Assembly: GCA_963783195.1 (NCBI GenBank)
Contig: CAWAMV010000004.1
Span: forward strand, 2,356,001 to 2,420,000
Length of the DNA stretch: 64,000 nt
Origin: Croceibacterium_B sp963783195
Lineage (GTDB): Bacteria > Pseudomonadota > Alphaproteobacteria > Sphingomonadales > Sphingomonadaceae
Direction of reading: 5' to 3'
Position numbers and translations under genes: made by a program. Shown in pieces: positions 17,085 through 25,725 of this stretch (positions within the stretch are counted from its first letter, which is position 1; each line of letters opens with the position of its first letter). The notes beneath the pieces are model-generated. The model did no database searches. It had not been told where the DNA came from and saw nothing but the letters and a program-made list of their open reading frames with translations.

Positions 17085-18684
17085 TCAGATATTGATGTCG
17101 TTGGGCCGCGACCTGCGCAGCCATTGCGCGACCCACATGCGGGTCAGGACGACGCCGGTGAACACCGAGGTGAACAGGCCGACGATGAGCACGACGGCAA
17201 AGCCCTTGATCGGGCCGGAGCCGAACAGGAACAGCAGCACGCCGGCGATGAAGTTGGTCACGTTGGCGTCGTAGATCGCCCGGCTCGCTTCCTTGTAGCC
17301 GTTCTCCACCGCGGCGACGACCTTGCGGCCCTTCTTTCGCTCTTCCCGGATGCGTTCGTAAATCAGCACGTTGGCGTCGACCGCCGCACCGATGGTCAGC
17401 ACGAAGCCGGCAAGACCCGGCAGCGTGAGCGTGACGGTCATCGCCGCCATGATGCCAACGAGCATCATCACGTTGAACACCAGCGCGATCGTCGCATAGA
17501 CGCCGAAGCGGCCGTAGGTGAGGATCATCAGCAGGACCACGAGGCCGGCGCCCACGCCCATCGCGAGCAGGCCCTTGCGGATCAGAGTCCGCGCCGAGTT
17601 CCGGCCCCACGGTGCCCTGCTGGATGACCGTGAGGTCGACCGGCAACGCGCCCGAGCGCAGCGCAATGGCCAGCTCGTTCGCCTTCTCGACGGTGAACCC
17701 GCCCGAGATGACGGCGTTGCCGCCGAGGATCGGCTCATTGATGTTCGGTGCGGAAAGAACCTTGCCGTCGAGGATGATGGCGAAGGGCTTGTTGACGTTC
17801 TCGCTCGTCAGCCGGGCGAACTTGGCGCCGCCCTGCTGGTCGAAGGTTATGGTGACGGTCGGCTCGTTGGTCTGCGGCGCGAAGCTCTGCTGCGCGTTGG
17901 TCAGCTGATCGCCGCGAATGCCGCCGAGCCGCTTCACCGCGATGGACTGGCCGGCGAAAGGCGAGGTCGCGTCATAAGGCAGGATCTCGCTGCCGGCCGG
18001 CGCGATGCCCTGCGCGATGTCGGACTGCAGCGCTGTCATGTCGACCAGCTTGAATTCCAGCTTGGCGGTCTTGCCGATCAGCGACTTGAGCGCCTCGGGG
18101 TCCTGCTGTCCCGGCGCCTCGACCGAGATGCGGTAATCACCGTCGCGCAGGATGGTCGGCTCAAGCGTGCCGATGGCGTTGATGCGCCGGTCGATCACTT
18201 CCTTGGCGCTGTCCATCGCCTGGTCGACGGCGAGTTCAAGCCCAGCCTGGGTGGGCGTGAGGACGAAGCGATTGCCGTCCACCACCTGCAGGTCCCAATC
18301 GCGCACCGTGCCGGTTCCGTTGACCGCCGGCAGGATCGCCTCCCGTGCCGCGTCGAGCCGGCTCGGGTCGTCGAGCATGAACGACAGGCGCCCGCCGGAC
18401 GTCGAAACGTCGCCGATGCGGACGCGCGGTTCGGCCTGGCGCATCGCGGTGCGCACGGTCTCTTCCATCGCCTCCAGCCGCTGCCGCGCGACCTGCTGAG
18501 GATTGGCCTCGAGCAGGATGCGGCTGCCGCCGGCAAGGTCGAGGCCGAGGTTGATCTGCGGATCGGGCAGCGCCGAGGGCCAGGAGCCGCCGCTCTGCAC
18601 CACGAGCGAGGGGATGGCCGCAAGCGCCGCGACCAGCGTCAGCGCCCAGAGCCATATGCGCTTCCAGCGGGGAAAATCGAGCAT
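17085..18684 (-). pseudogene. secD: secD with a single-base frameshift
   Basis: SecD is read as two overlapping frames. The first runs from MLDFPRWKRIW through the P1 head domain to GPELGADS. The second continues from IRKGLLAMGVGAG through the transmembrane part (ANVLIYERIREERKKGRK) to the stop. Removing one base, most simply the A at 17584, joins them into a 532-residue protein, the normal SecD length, with the expected GPELGA-S-IRKGL junction. Both halves are well conserved, and neighbouring secF and yajC are intact. SecD is important for growth, so a sequencing or assembly error is the likeliest cause. If real, the cell would make only the periplasmic head plus an out-of-frame tail. Confidence 0.85.
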
Positions 18685-18707
18685 GGTTGCCTGTCGTCCT
18701 GCCGCGC

Positions 18708-19025
18708 TCAGTCGTTAGCCGGAGTGCCGCCCGCGGGCACGATGTCGCCAATCGTAGACTTGACCACCTTGACCCGCACGCCCTGCGCTATCTCGATATC
18801 GGCATAGTTGTCATCGACCTTGATGACCTTGCCGACGATGCCGCCGGCGGTCACGACCTGGTCGTTCTTCTTCACGCTGGCGATCTTCTCGCGGTGCAGC
18901 TTCTGCTGGCGCATCTGCGGGCGAATGATCAGGAACCAGAAAATGGCGATCATGCCGATGATCGGCAGGAAGCCGGTCCAGCCCGGCGCGCCAGCGGCGG
19001 CCCCGGCAGAAAGAATGTCAAGCAT
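18708..19025 (-). CDS. yajC: Preprotein translocase subunit YajC
   Basis: This 105-residue single-pass membrane protein of the SecDF-YajC complex has an N-terminal hydrophobic helix (GFLPIIGMIAIFWFLIIRP) followed by the signature QMRQQKLHREKIASVKKNDQ and the VVTAGGIVGKV beta-domain. It lies 23 bases upstream of secD in the conserved order yajC-secD-secF. The length is typical for the family. Confidence 0.95.
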   Translation of the reverse strand: MLDILSAGAAAGAPGWTGFLPIIGMIAIFWFLIIRPQMRQQKLHREKIASVKKNDQVVTAGGIVGKVIKVDDNYADIEIAQGVRVKVVKSTIGDIVPAGGTPAND

Positions 19026-19240
19026 TGCGATGGTCCATCATGACGGGGAATTGGTGTCCGGTTGCGGCGGTTTGAAGGGTGAAAAGATCACGACCCGGCC
19101 GATGGGCGCCGCGCGTAGCAGCAATGCAACACCTGCGCAATCGGAGCCGCCCGGCCGCAGCAGCGCGGGGCCCGCGCCGACCGCTTCCCAGACGCTTGCC
19201 TTGCCCGATGGCCGGGCCTATAGGCGCCGCTCCACTGGCT

Positions 19241-19317
19241 CGGGACGTAGCGCAGCCTGGTAGCGCATCACACTGGGGGTGTGGGGGTCGCTGGTTCGAA
19301 TCCAGTCGTCCCGACCA
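19241..19317 (+). tRNA. tRNA-Pro (anticodon GGG)
   Basis: This 77-base tRNA folds as a cloverleaf. The acceptor CGGGACG pairs with CGTCCCG, the D-stem is GCGC/GCGC, and the anticodon stem TCACA pairs with TGTGG around the loop CTGGGGG (anticodon GGG). The T-arm carries GGTTCGAATCC, and the 3' ACCA is encoded. The anticodon stem closes with a G-U pair. A second Pro tRNA (UGG) lies at 39211-39287. Confidence 0.95.
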
Positions 19318-19322
19318 GTGGT

Positions 19323-19910
19323 TTACCCCGCCTCTCCGCTTATCAAGGTCTCATTCGCTATGCGTGCCTGGGCAGTCGCCCGAAGACGGGCGAACTGGGC
19401 GGGCGGGACCTGCGGCAGGATCTCCACGAAGTTGACGACGTCCGCGAGCTTGTCGCGCGGCAGGACCTCGCCCCAGGCAGGCATTGCAGTCATCTTCACC
19501 CCGCCCCGGATCACCTCGTACAGCTCGCCATGGTTCCAGCGCTTGCCCGCGTCGAGCAGGAAAGGCGGCGTCGGCAGCATCGCTTCCACCCACGGCGCTC
19601 GGGCGACCCCCGGGCCGCCATGGCACGCGACGCAGTGCTTTTCGTACTCCACCGCCCCCGACAGAATCGCGGGAGGCGACAGCGTACGCGGCGCGGCCAT
19701 CGCCGTTGCGCGCTGCTCGACCGAGTGGACCATCGTCGCATGGACGAGCCACGCCATTAGCTTGCCATGTGCGGCGCTGGCCGCGGTATTGAAGCCCCCG
19801 AAGAGCAGGTAGGCTCCGACCATCAAGGCAGCCACGCCGGAGGCCAGCACTCCCGCAACAAACCCGGCGAGGATGCGATGAGCCGCGAGTTTCTGCCGCA
19901 ACCCGGTCAT
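19323..19910 (-). CDS. Membrane-anchored c-type cytochrome
   Basis: This 195-residue protein has an N-terminal transmembrane anchor (residues about 14-40, GFVAGVLASGVAALMVGAYL) and a periplasmic class I cytochrome c domain. The heme-binding CVACH motif lies near residue 94, and the distal Met is probably in KMTAMPAWG near 138. It is a small electron carrier or an accessory domain; the partner is unknown. The start overlaps the stop of the upstream cytochrome lipoprotein gene by four bases, so the two are translationally coupled and may form a functional pair. The tRNA-Pro gene ends six bases past its stop. Confidence 0.85.
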   Translation of the reverse strand: MTGLRQKLAAHRILAGFVAGVLASGVAALMVGAYLLFGGFNTAASAAHGKLMAWLVHATMVHSVEQRATAMAAPRTLSPPAILSGAVEYEKHCVACHGGPGVARAPWVEAMLPTPPFLLDAGKRWNHGELYEVIRGGVKMTAMPAWGEVLPRDKLADVVNFVEILPQVPPAQFARLRATAQARIANETLISGEAG

Positions 19911-20296
19911 TGGAGGCTCAACAGGTAAGCGGCCACGTTCCGCGCTTCGCGAGCCGTCAGGTGCTGGTCGGGCATGTAATTGCCGGGCACGACCTCATCC
20001 GGGTGCAGGAGATAGTACTGCAGGTTGTCACGCGAGTTCGCCAGGCGTCCGGCGACGAGCTTGCGCAGGCCGAAGTTCGCCAGCGAAGGCCCGACGGCGC
20101 CGTCGGCTCCGCTGATGCCGGGGATTTCGTGGCATGAGCCACAGGCCTTGCGCGCGATCACGCCCGCTCCCGCGTGCGCGTCGCCGGCCCACGGTGCGCC
20201 GGAGCTTGCTTCGCTGCAAGCTGCCAGCATGAAAGCGGCGGCGCCCGTGCCGAGAAGCACAAGGTGCGCGCACCACGGCGAGCAAGGATGGAGCAT
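19907..20296 (-). CDS. c-type cytochrome lipoprotein
   Basis: This 129-residue precursor has a lipobox LAAC at residues 24-27 and one CGSCH heme-binding motif near residue 52. The distal Met is likely in GNYMPDQHLT near 107, and a C-terminal helix ends ARNVAAYLLSLQ. It resembles the small periplasmic cytochromes fused or adjacent to terminal oxidases, but no oxidase gene lies here. It is the first gene of a two-cytochrome operon. The gap to the GH15 gene is about 80 bases, with no obvious terminator. Confidence 0.83.
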   Translation of the reverse strand: MLHPCSPWCAHLVLLGTGAAAFMLAACSEASSGAPWAGDAHAGAGVIARKACGSCHEIPGISGADGAVGPSLANFGLRKLVAGRLANSRDNLQYYLLHPDEVVPGNYMPDQHLTAREARNVAAYLLSLQ

Positions 20297-20375
20297 CAGC
20301 CCATACCGAGGGAAACCTCACGGGACCTGCAGGGTTCCTCCTCTCCCTGGCACCAGCGCAATGTCGGCGCCATGG

Positions 20376-22169
20376 TCACTGGTCCGTCGCCGCCTTCCGC
20401 CCGCCGCCGCGCCCCGTCTGCAACCTGTCGGCCGCGTCAAGCAGCGCGATATGCGAAAGACCCTGCGGAAAATTGCCGAGCTGGCGGTCGTCACCGAAGG
20501 CAAGCTGCTCTGCCAGCAACCCGAGATCGTTCGCGCGCTCCACGAGCCGTTCGAACAGCCTGCGCGCCTCCACTGTCCTGCCCTGCATGTGAAGAACCTC
20601 GGCCAACCAGAACGAGACAGCGACGAAAGCCCCCTCGTCTCCCGACAGGCCATCATCGGTTTCTTCAGGACGATAGCGCCGGCACAGGCCGTCACGACAC
20701 AAGTCCCGCTCGATTGCCGCCACGGTCGCGCTCACGCGAGGATCGCTGGCAGGCAGGAAGCCAACAAGGGGAATGCGCAGCGCCGCAGCATCGAGCGCCG
20801 AGTCGCCATAGGCACGCACAAAGCAGTTGCGCGACGGATCGATCCCCTTCTCGAGCACCTGGTCGCGCACGCGCTGCGCCAGCTGGCAATAACGCGCCGA
20901 AAGCTGGGGATCGCGCTCTGCGAGCCATGCAGCGGTGCGGTCGAAGGCTACCCAGCACATGACCTTGGAGTAGGTATGATGAAGCAGCGGGCCGCGGCTC
21001 TCCCAAATGCCTGCGTCGGGTTGCTGCCAGATTTCCTCGAGCCGCGCGGCAAGCAGGCGGATCAACTGGTCGGAAGCCTCGGGATCGCCCACCCCCTCCT
21101 CGCGCGCCTGGTAAAGCGAATCGATGAGCTCGCCATAGATGTCGAGCTGGAGCTGCACCTGTGCCCCGTTGCCGAAGCGGACGGGGCTGGCGCCGTTAAA
21201 TCCGGGAAGCCAGTCGGCGATCCACTCGATCGCGCGCCGGCCGCCGTCGACGGCATAGAACGGCTGCAGTTCGATTGGTTCCCCGCCGACCGTGCGGCGC
21301 AGCCACTCGATCCAGCCGCGCGCCTCGTCGTCGAGACCCCAACGGGTCAGGGCCAGGAACGTGAAAGTCGCGTCGCGCAGCCAGCAGTAGCGATAATCCC
21401 AGTTCCTTTCACCGTGCGACTGTTCCGGCAGCGAAGCCGTGGGTGACGCCACCATCCCGCCAGCGGGCGCATAGATCAACGCCTTCAGCGTGATGAGCGA
21501 GCGCATCACGGTGTCGCGATACGGTCCCTCTGCGCAAGCGCGGTCGCTCCAGTCGGCCCAGAAGCTCCCGGTCCGTTCGAGCGCGGTTAGGGGATCGAGC
21601 CAGTCGGGCGGGGCTTCGGCGCTGGGAAACCACGTGAGGGCGAAGCAGGTCCGTTCACCGGCGCACAGCCGCCGCTCGCTCGAGAACCGCCGATCAGTAA
21701 ACTCGATCGGCACGTCGAAATCGAGACTTACCCCGTTGGGTCCGCTGATGGCGACCACGTCTCCATCGTCGCTGCGACGGACCAGCGGATGAATGCGGCC
21801 GTAGTCGAAGCGCAGCCTCAACTGGCTGGTCAATCGCACCTCGCCCTCGAGGCATTCGGCGATCCGCACTACGCGTGGATTCTCCTCGCGGACGGGCATG
21901 AAATCCGTGACGCGCGCCCTGCCTCCCTCGCACACGATCTCGGTTTCCAGAATCAGGCTGTCGCCGCGATAGCGCCGGGTCCGTTCGATCTCGCCGCCAA
22001 ACCCGATGTGCCAGGATCCGTTCTCTTCGTCGCCCAGGATGGCGGCAAAGCAAGCCTCCGAATCGAAACGGGGAAGGCAAAGCCATTCGATCGAGCCTCC
22101 ACGATGAACGAGCGCGGCGGTTTCGCCGTCACCGATCAGGGCATAGTCCCCAATTCGCTTTTCGCTCAT
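20376..22169 (-). CDS. Glycoside hydrolase family 15 protein (glucoamylase/trehalase type)
   Basis: This 597-residue protein has the layout of bacterial GH15 enzymes: an N-terminal beta-sandwich (GDYALIGDGETAALVHRGGS, WLCLPRFDSEACF) and a C-terminal alpha6/alpha6 barrel with the family blocks HGERNWDYRYCWLRDATFT near residue 250 and a late GDDRQLGNFPQGLSHIALLD. Members cleave alpha-glucosidic bonds (starch, dextrins) or trehalose. The substrate is not decidable here. There is no signal peptide, so it is cytoplasmic. Its ATG overlaps the SDR gene stop, and this GH15-SDR coupling suggests a storage- or stress-sugar role. A longer in-frame extension into the SDR gene is an artefact. Confidence 0.9.
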   Translation of the reverse strand: MSEKRIGDYALIGDGETAALVHRGGSIEWLCLPRFDSEACFAAILGDEENGSWHIGFGGEIERTRRYRGDSLILETEIVCEGGRARVTDFMPVREENPRVVRIAECLEGEVRLTSQLRLRFDYGRIHPLVRRSDDGDVVAISGPNGVSLDFDVPIEFTDRRFSSERRLCAGERTCFALTWFPSAEAPPDWLDPLTALERTGSFWADWSDRACAEGPYRDTVMRSLITLKALIYAPAGGMVASPTASLPEQSHGERNWDYRYCWLRDATFTFLALTRWGLDDEARGWIEWLRRTVGGEPIELQPFYAVDGGRRAIEWIADWLPGFNGASPVRFGNGAQVQLQLDIYGELIDSLYQAREEGVGDPEASDQLIRLLAARLEEIWQQPDAGIWESRGPLLHHTYSKVMCWVAFDRTAAWLAERDPQLSARYCQLAQRVRDQVLEKGIDPSRNCFVRAYGDSALDAAALRIPLVGFLPASDPRVSATVAAIERDLCRDGLCRRYRPEETDDGLSGDEGAFVAVSFWLAEVLHMQGRTVEARRLFERLVERANDLGLLAEQLAFGDDRQLGNFPQGLSHIALLDAADRLQTGRGGGRKAATDQ

Positions 22170-23179
22170 GCACGCGCCCGCCGAGCGAGCCAGGCAAGCG
22201 CGCCGGCCGCGAGGGCGAAGCCAGCGGCGAGAGCGACCTGAGGACGGTGCGTCGTCAACCAGAGTTGCGAACTCCGTTTGCGCGCTGTGGCATCGAACCT
22301 CCCATGGGCCCCGTGGTCGCCCGGGACCGGGGAATAGAGATTGTTGCGGCGGCCGGGAGAAACCGGCTCTAAATCCTGCTGCCCGGAGAAGGAGGTTCTC
22401 GCGAGATAACGGTCGAGCAGCGGCGATGCGAGGCGGTCGCCCCATATCGCCTCCAGCGTGGGCCAACCCAGTTTGATCTCCTTGCGCCGGTGAAAGGCCG
22501 CGTAGTGAATCGCCTCGGCCGGGATCTCCGGCTGGTATGGGGGGCTCGCCGGCTTCGGCTTCATGGGCATCAGCGACTTGATCCAGTCGAACTGCGGCGT
22601 GTTGACGCCCGGCAGCTGGACCATCGCCACGTGCACGTTGGAGCCGGCGTGGAGCAATTCGGAGCGAAGCGAATCCTGGAAGCCCTGGATCGCGTGTTTG
22701 GAGCCGCAATAGGCCGATTGCAGCGGTATCCCGCGATAGGCGAGCGCGCTGCCGACAAGCACGATTGCGCCCCGGTCGCGCGGCAGCATTCGATCGAGCG
22801 CGGCGCGGGCGCCGTGAACCTGGCCGAGATAGGTCACCCGGGTCACCCGCTCGTAATCGGCCATGTCCATGTCGATGAAGCGGCCGAGTACCCCGGCGAA
22901 GGCGGCGTTGATCCAGATATCGATCTCCCCCAGCTCGCGTTCGATGCGCTCGGCGGCGGCTTCGACGGCGTCGTAGTCGGAGACGTCGCACGGACACACG
23001 AGAGCCTCGCCGCCGGCTTCCTCCACATCCCGCTTTGCACCCTCGAGACCCTCGGCCCCGCGGGCGATGAGGGCGATCTTTGCGCCGTCGCGAGCGAAGC
23101 GGCGGACCACTGCGCGGCCGACACCAGCCGAGGCGCCGGTCACGACCACGACGGGCGGGTCGGGAAATTGTACCTTCAT
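22166..23179 (-). CDS. SDR family oxidoreductase with C-terminal membrane tail
   Basis: This 337-residue short-chain dehydrogenase has the NAD(P)-binding TGASAGVGRAV near residue 14, an NAA-type motif as WINAAFAG, a catalytic Ser in VGSALAYRG and YCGSK as the active-site Tyr-Lys pair near residue 155. After the roughly 245-residue SDR core there is an extension ending in a hydrophobic helix (VALAAGFALAAGALAWLA), so the protein may be membrane-tethered. The substrate is unknown. It is coupled to the GH15 gene by a 4-base overlap. The second Met (MKVQFP) is chosen because it places the Rossmann motif at the usual distance. Confidence 0.87.
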   Translation of the reverse strand: MKVQFPDPPVVVVTGASAGVGRAVVRRFARDGAKIALIARGAEGLEGAKRDVEEAGGEALVCPCDVSDYDAVEAAAERIERELGEIDIWINAAFAGVLGRFIDMDMADYERVTRVTYLGQVHGARAALDRMLPRDRGAIVLVGSALAYRGIPLQSAYCGSKHAIQGFQDSLRSELLHAGSNVHVAMVQLPGVNTPQFDWIKSLMPMKPKPASPPYQPEIPAEAIHYAAFHRRKEIKLGWPTLEAIWGDRLASPLLDRYLARTSFSGQQDLEPVSPGRRNNLYSPVPGDHGAHGRFDATARKRSSQLWLTTHRPQVALAAGFALAAGALAWLARRARA

Positions 23180-23300
23180 GCCTTGTTTAAAGCGCACGAC
23201 GCGTGACGGGTTCCGCCTTGCTTCACCTTCGCGGAAACGACACCCGCTGACGGGCGTTCATTTCCCATCAGGCAAAGTCCGGGAAAGGAGCAGTGGCAGC

Positions 23301-23678
23301 ATGAGACCGATCGGCCAGAAACGCTGGGTGATTGCCGAAGGGTACATCCCGGGGCAGAGCATGATCGGCGCGGACGAGGCGCTGGTGAGCCACGAGGCGG
23401 CCTGCATCGTCAATGCCGGCGACGAGGAGGCACAGGTCGAGATCACGCTGTTGTTCGCCGACCGGGAGCCGGCAGGACCCTACTGCCTGACCGTTGCCGC
23501 GAGGAGGACGAGGCACCTTCGCTTCAACGACCTGCGCGATCCCGAGCCGGTCCCCCGCGACACCGATTACGCCAGCGTGATCGAGAGCGACCAGCCGATC
23601 GTGGTCCAGCACACTCGCCTCGACAGCCGGGCCGCGGAGATCTCGCTGATGTCGACCGTCGCTTACGGGGGCGATTAG
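23301..23678 (+). CDS. Sensory rhodopsin transducer family protein (ASRT-like)
   Basis: This 125-residue soluble beta-sandwich protein is of the Anabaena sensory rhodopsin transducer family (Pfam PF07100). Family landmarks are GQKRWVIAEGYIP near residue 5, SHEAACIVNAGDEEA near 30, TLLFADREPAGPY near 50, and the RRTRHLRFNDLRDPEP ... DTDYASVIESDQPIVVQHTRLDSR block from about 70 to 112. In cyanobacteria the founding member is paired with a sensory rhodopsin. Most homologues, as here, have no rhodopsin nearby, and the superfamily has been proposed to bind sugars or other small ligands. AAAGGAG lies 10 bases before the ATG. It is divergent from the SDR-GH15 operon. Confidence 0.88.
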   Translation: MRPIGQKRWVIAEGYIPGQSMIGADEALVSHEAACIVNAGDEEAQVEITLLFADREPAGPYCLTVAARRTRHLRFNDLRDPEPVPRDTDYASVIESDQPIVVQHTRLDSRAAEISLMSTVAYGGD

Positions 23679-24000
23679 GGGCGGCAGGGACGAATCTTGA
23701 ACGCCAGGATTTCATCACCCGATGAAAGAGTAACGCGAGTTGGTTAACGCAATGCCCATGCCGGGTGCAGCGAGTCTCGCCGAATTGCATTTTGAGCAAC
23801 TCGAAGCGGGGCTTTGAAGAGATTAGAGGGACCGGTACCATTTTACCTTTATTCCACTAAACCGCTGATTTCAACAAATTTTTGAAGCCATCATTAAAAT
23901 GACAAATGCCGATCGGACTCTTTGCGAGGTTCGGTAAACTTGTAACCGGCTCAAAGCTTCTGTTTAATACTTAATTCCGCCGAGTCGAAAGGGGCGACAT
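23679..24000. other. Gene-free AT-richer intergenic region
   Basis: No gene, tRNA or strong hairpin is visible in these 322 bases. The stretch from about 23830 to 23975 is clearly richer in A and T than its surroundings and probably holds the promoter of the broken RTX locus that starts at 24001. Confidence 0.5.
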
Positions 24001-24729
24001 ATGCGGGAGTTCGGTTTGAGCCTTGCCCTGTTGAGCACTGCTTCGATGTGTTCTGCCGCCGATAACGGGGGGCCCTTGAGCTTGCGCATTTCCGACGACT
24101 TCACGAGCCCCGGCGACCCTGCTCGCAGCATTGAGCGCGTTTCCGACCCTGCGTTCCGCAGATTCATTTCCACCGCGATGGGCGAACTTGGCAGCGAGGC
24201 TTCGGTGCAGCCGACCGCTACCAGCCCCGACCTGCGCTTCGTGCGAATTGCGCTGGCCGCTTCGGGAGAGGAAGTCCCTCCCCTGCCCGTCACCTGCGTC
24301 GCCGTCCACCGGCTCCTGCAGGATTCGCAGCCCGTGGCTCGACGCCGCCATCGCTGACGACGAAGGAACTGTGAGCGGAACGATCTACTGGAACGAGCGC
24401 CAGATCCTGCGCGATCGCGCCGCTCTCGACGGGGCCCGCCCGCCGGCCGGCCCGCCGGTCGCCTTTCCGCGCAGCGAGTATTCCCGGTTCGCCAGGCTCT
24501 ATGGCGACAGCCTCATGACAGAAGACGCAGCACCACCCCTCCCTCGAGGTGTCGTTGCTGAACGGGGCGCCGGTGCCGAACGCCGGGGGCATCCCCGGCA
24601 CTGGCCTGTTGCTACTGCCTTCGGGCGCGACTGCACAGATCCTCGCGGACGGCACAGTCAATTATACTCCCGGAGCGGACTTCGACTCGATGCCCACTCC
24701 CGAACTCCGGGGCTAGCAACGGCGTACTC
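24001..24729 (+). pseudogene. Broken 5' part of an RTX-type secreted protein gene
   Basis: An ATG with AAAGGGG seven bases upstream opens a frame (MREFGLSLALLSTASMCSA, signal-like) that stops at 24357. The plausible continuation lies in a second frame (LDAAIADDEGTVSGTIYWNE ... ARLYGDSLMTEDA, 24341 to about 24530). It then moves to a third frame (LEVSLLNGAPVP ... ADGTVNYTPGADFDSMPT, to about 24697) and finally joins the intact RTX frame through PNSGASNGVLVDSV. Each junction needs removal of one base, so the composite would be about 558 residues. The middle pieces resemble VCBS/cadherin-like domains found ahead of RTX repeats. That the first frame belongs to the same protein is inferred and is the weakest step. 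Confidence 0.6.
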
Positions 24730-25680
24730 GTGGATTCGGTGAACTACACCCTCAAGGACGGGAACACCGTCAACGTGGTGTTCCGCGTGGAGGGCCTGGA
24801 CACGGCTGACACACTTCTCGGAACCGCCGGACGCGACAGCATGTTCGCCGGGAACTTCGACGACGTCCTCTTCGGATTTGCCGGGCCCGACATCCTCGAT
24901 GGCGGACGGGGCAGCGACACGGTAAGCTTCGAAGGCCACGAGGGCAGCGTGTTCATCAATCTCACCCTCGGCTTCGGCGCAGGGAACGATGCCCAGGGCG
25001 ACACCTACATCTCGATCGAGAACGTGGTCGGCGGCGAAGCGGGCGATTTCATCATCGGCGGATCGGATGTGAACCGCCTCGACGGACGCGGCGGCAACGA
25101 CATCCTGATCGGCTCGCTCGGGGGTGACTCGCTGATCGGCGGCGCCGGGACCGACACGGCCTCGTACGAAGACAACTGGGGCACCGCGTTCGTCAATCTG
25201 ATGATCGGCAAGGGCTTCAACAACGCGGCTGAAGGCGACACTTACCAGGGCATCGAGAACGTGAAGGGCGGTCTGTTCGACGACTTCTTCATCGGCGACG
25301 ATGGGGCCAACCGGCTGGAGGGCGCGCTTGGCGCCGACACTCTGGTCGGGAACGGCGGGGCAGACTGGTTCCTCATGACCTATGCGCCGGGACAGTCGAA
25401 CCCGTTCGGCAGCGACAACGTCGACACGATCCTCGACTTCCAGCATGGCGAGGACAAGGTCGGCCTGTCCGGCTCGGCGTTCGGCGGGCTGGCCGCAGTT
25501 ACGAGCGACAACTTCGTCCACGGCACCGCGGCCGGCGATGCCGACGACCGATTGTTCTACGACCAGGCGACCGGCGCTCTGTGGTTCGATGCGGATGGCA
25601 GCGGCGAAGGCGCGGCGACCATGGTGGCGATGTTCACCAACCATGCCGACCTGGCAGCGACGGACTTCGCCGTACTCTGA
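24730..25680 (+). CDS. RTX calcium-binding repeat domain, type I secretion substrate (3' part)
   Basis: This intact 316-codon 3' segment carries three groups of glycine-aspartate nonapeptide repeats of the GGxGxDxLx type (FGFAGPDILDGGRGSDTV near residue 50, LDGRGGNDILIG..GGDSLIGGAGTDT near 115-145, LEGALGADTLVGNGGADW near 195). They form calcium-binding beta-rolls. The tail (DTILDFQHGEDKVGLSG to DLAATDFAVL) is typical of a C-terminal signal for type I secretion. No ABC exporter genes are in the window. The GTG start is only the first possible start after the last frameshift; the reading frame continues upstream into the broken part. Confidence 0.8.
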   Translation: MDSVNYTLKDGNTVNVVFRVEGLDTADTLLGTAGRDSMFAGNFDDVLFGFAGPDILDGGRGSDTVSFEGHEGSVFINLTLGFGAGNDAQGDTYISIENVVGGEAGDFIIGGSDVNRLDGRGGNDILIGSLGGDSLIGGAGTDTASYEDNWGTAFVNLMIGKGFNNAAEGDTYQGIENVKGGLFDDFFIGDDGANRLEGALGADTLVGNGGADWFLMTYAPGQSNPFGSDNVDTILDFQHGEDKVGLSGSAFGGLAAVTSDNFVHGTAAGDADDRLFYDQATGALWFDADGSGEGAATMVAMFTNHADLAATDFAVL

Positions 25681-25689
25681 CAAGCTTGT

Positions 25690-25719
25690 GGGGCCGGCTC
25701 CTGCGACCCGGCCGGCCCC
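25690..25719. terminator. Bidirectional hairpin between the RTX gene and the dioxygenase gene
   Basis: A GGGGCCGG / CCGGCCCC inverted repeat with a 14-base loop lies 9 bases after the RTX stop and 6 bases before the convergent dioxygenase stop, a position suited to terminating both. No T-run on either side. Confidence 0.6.
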
Positions 25720-25725
25720 AACCCT

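Noticed and set aside
22170..22997. In-frame upstream extension of the GH15 gene
   Set aside because: It lies inside the SDR gene, is Arg-rich without pattern, and the ATG overlapping the SDR stop is in the right place for GH15.
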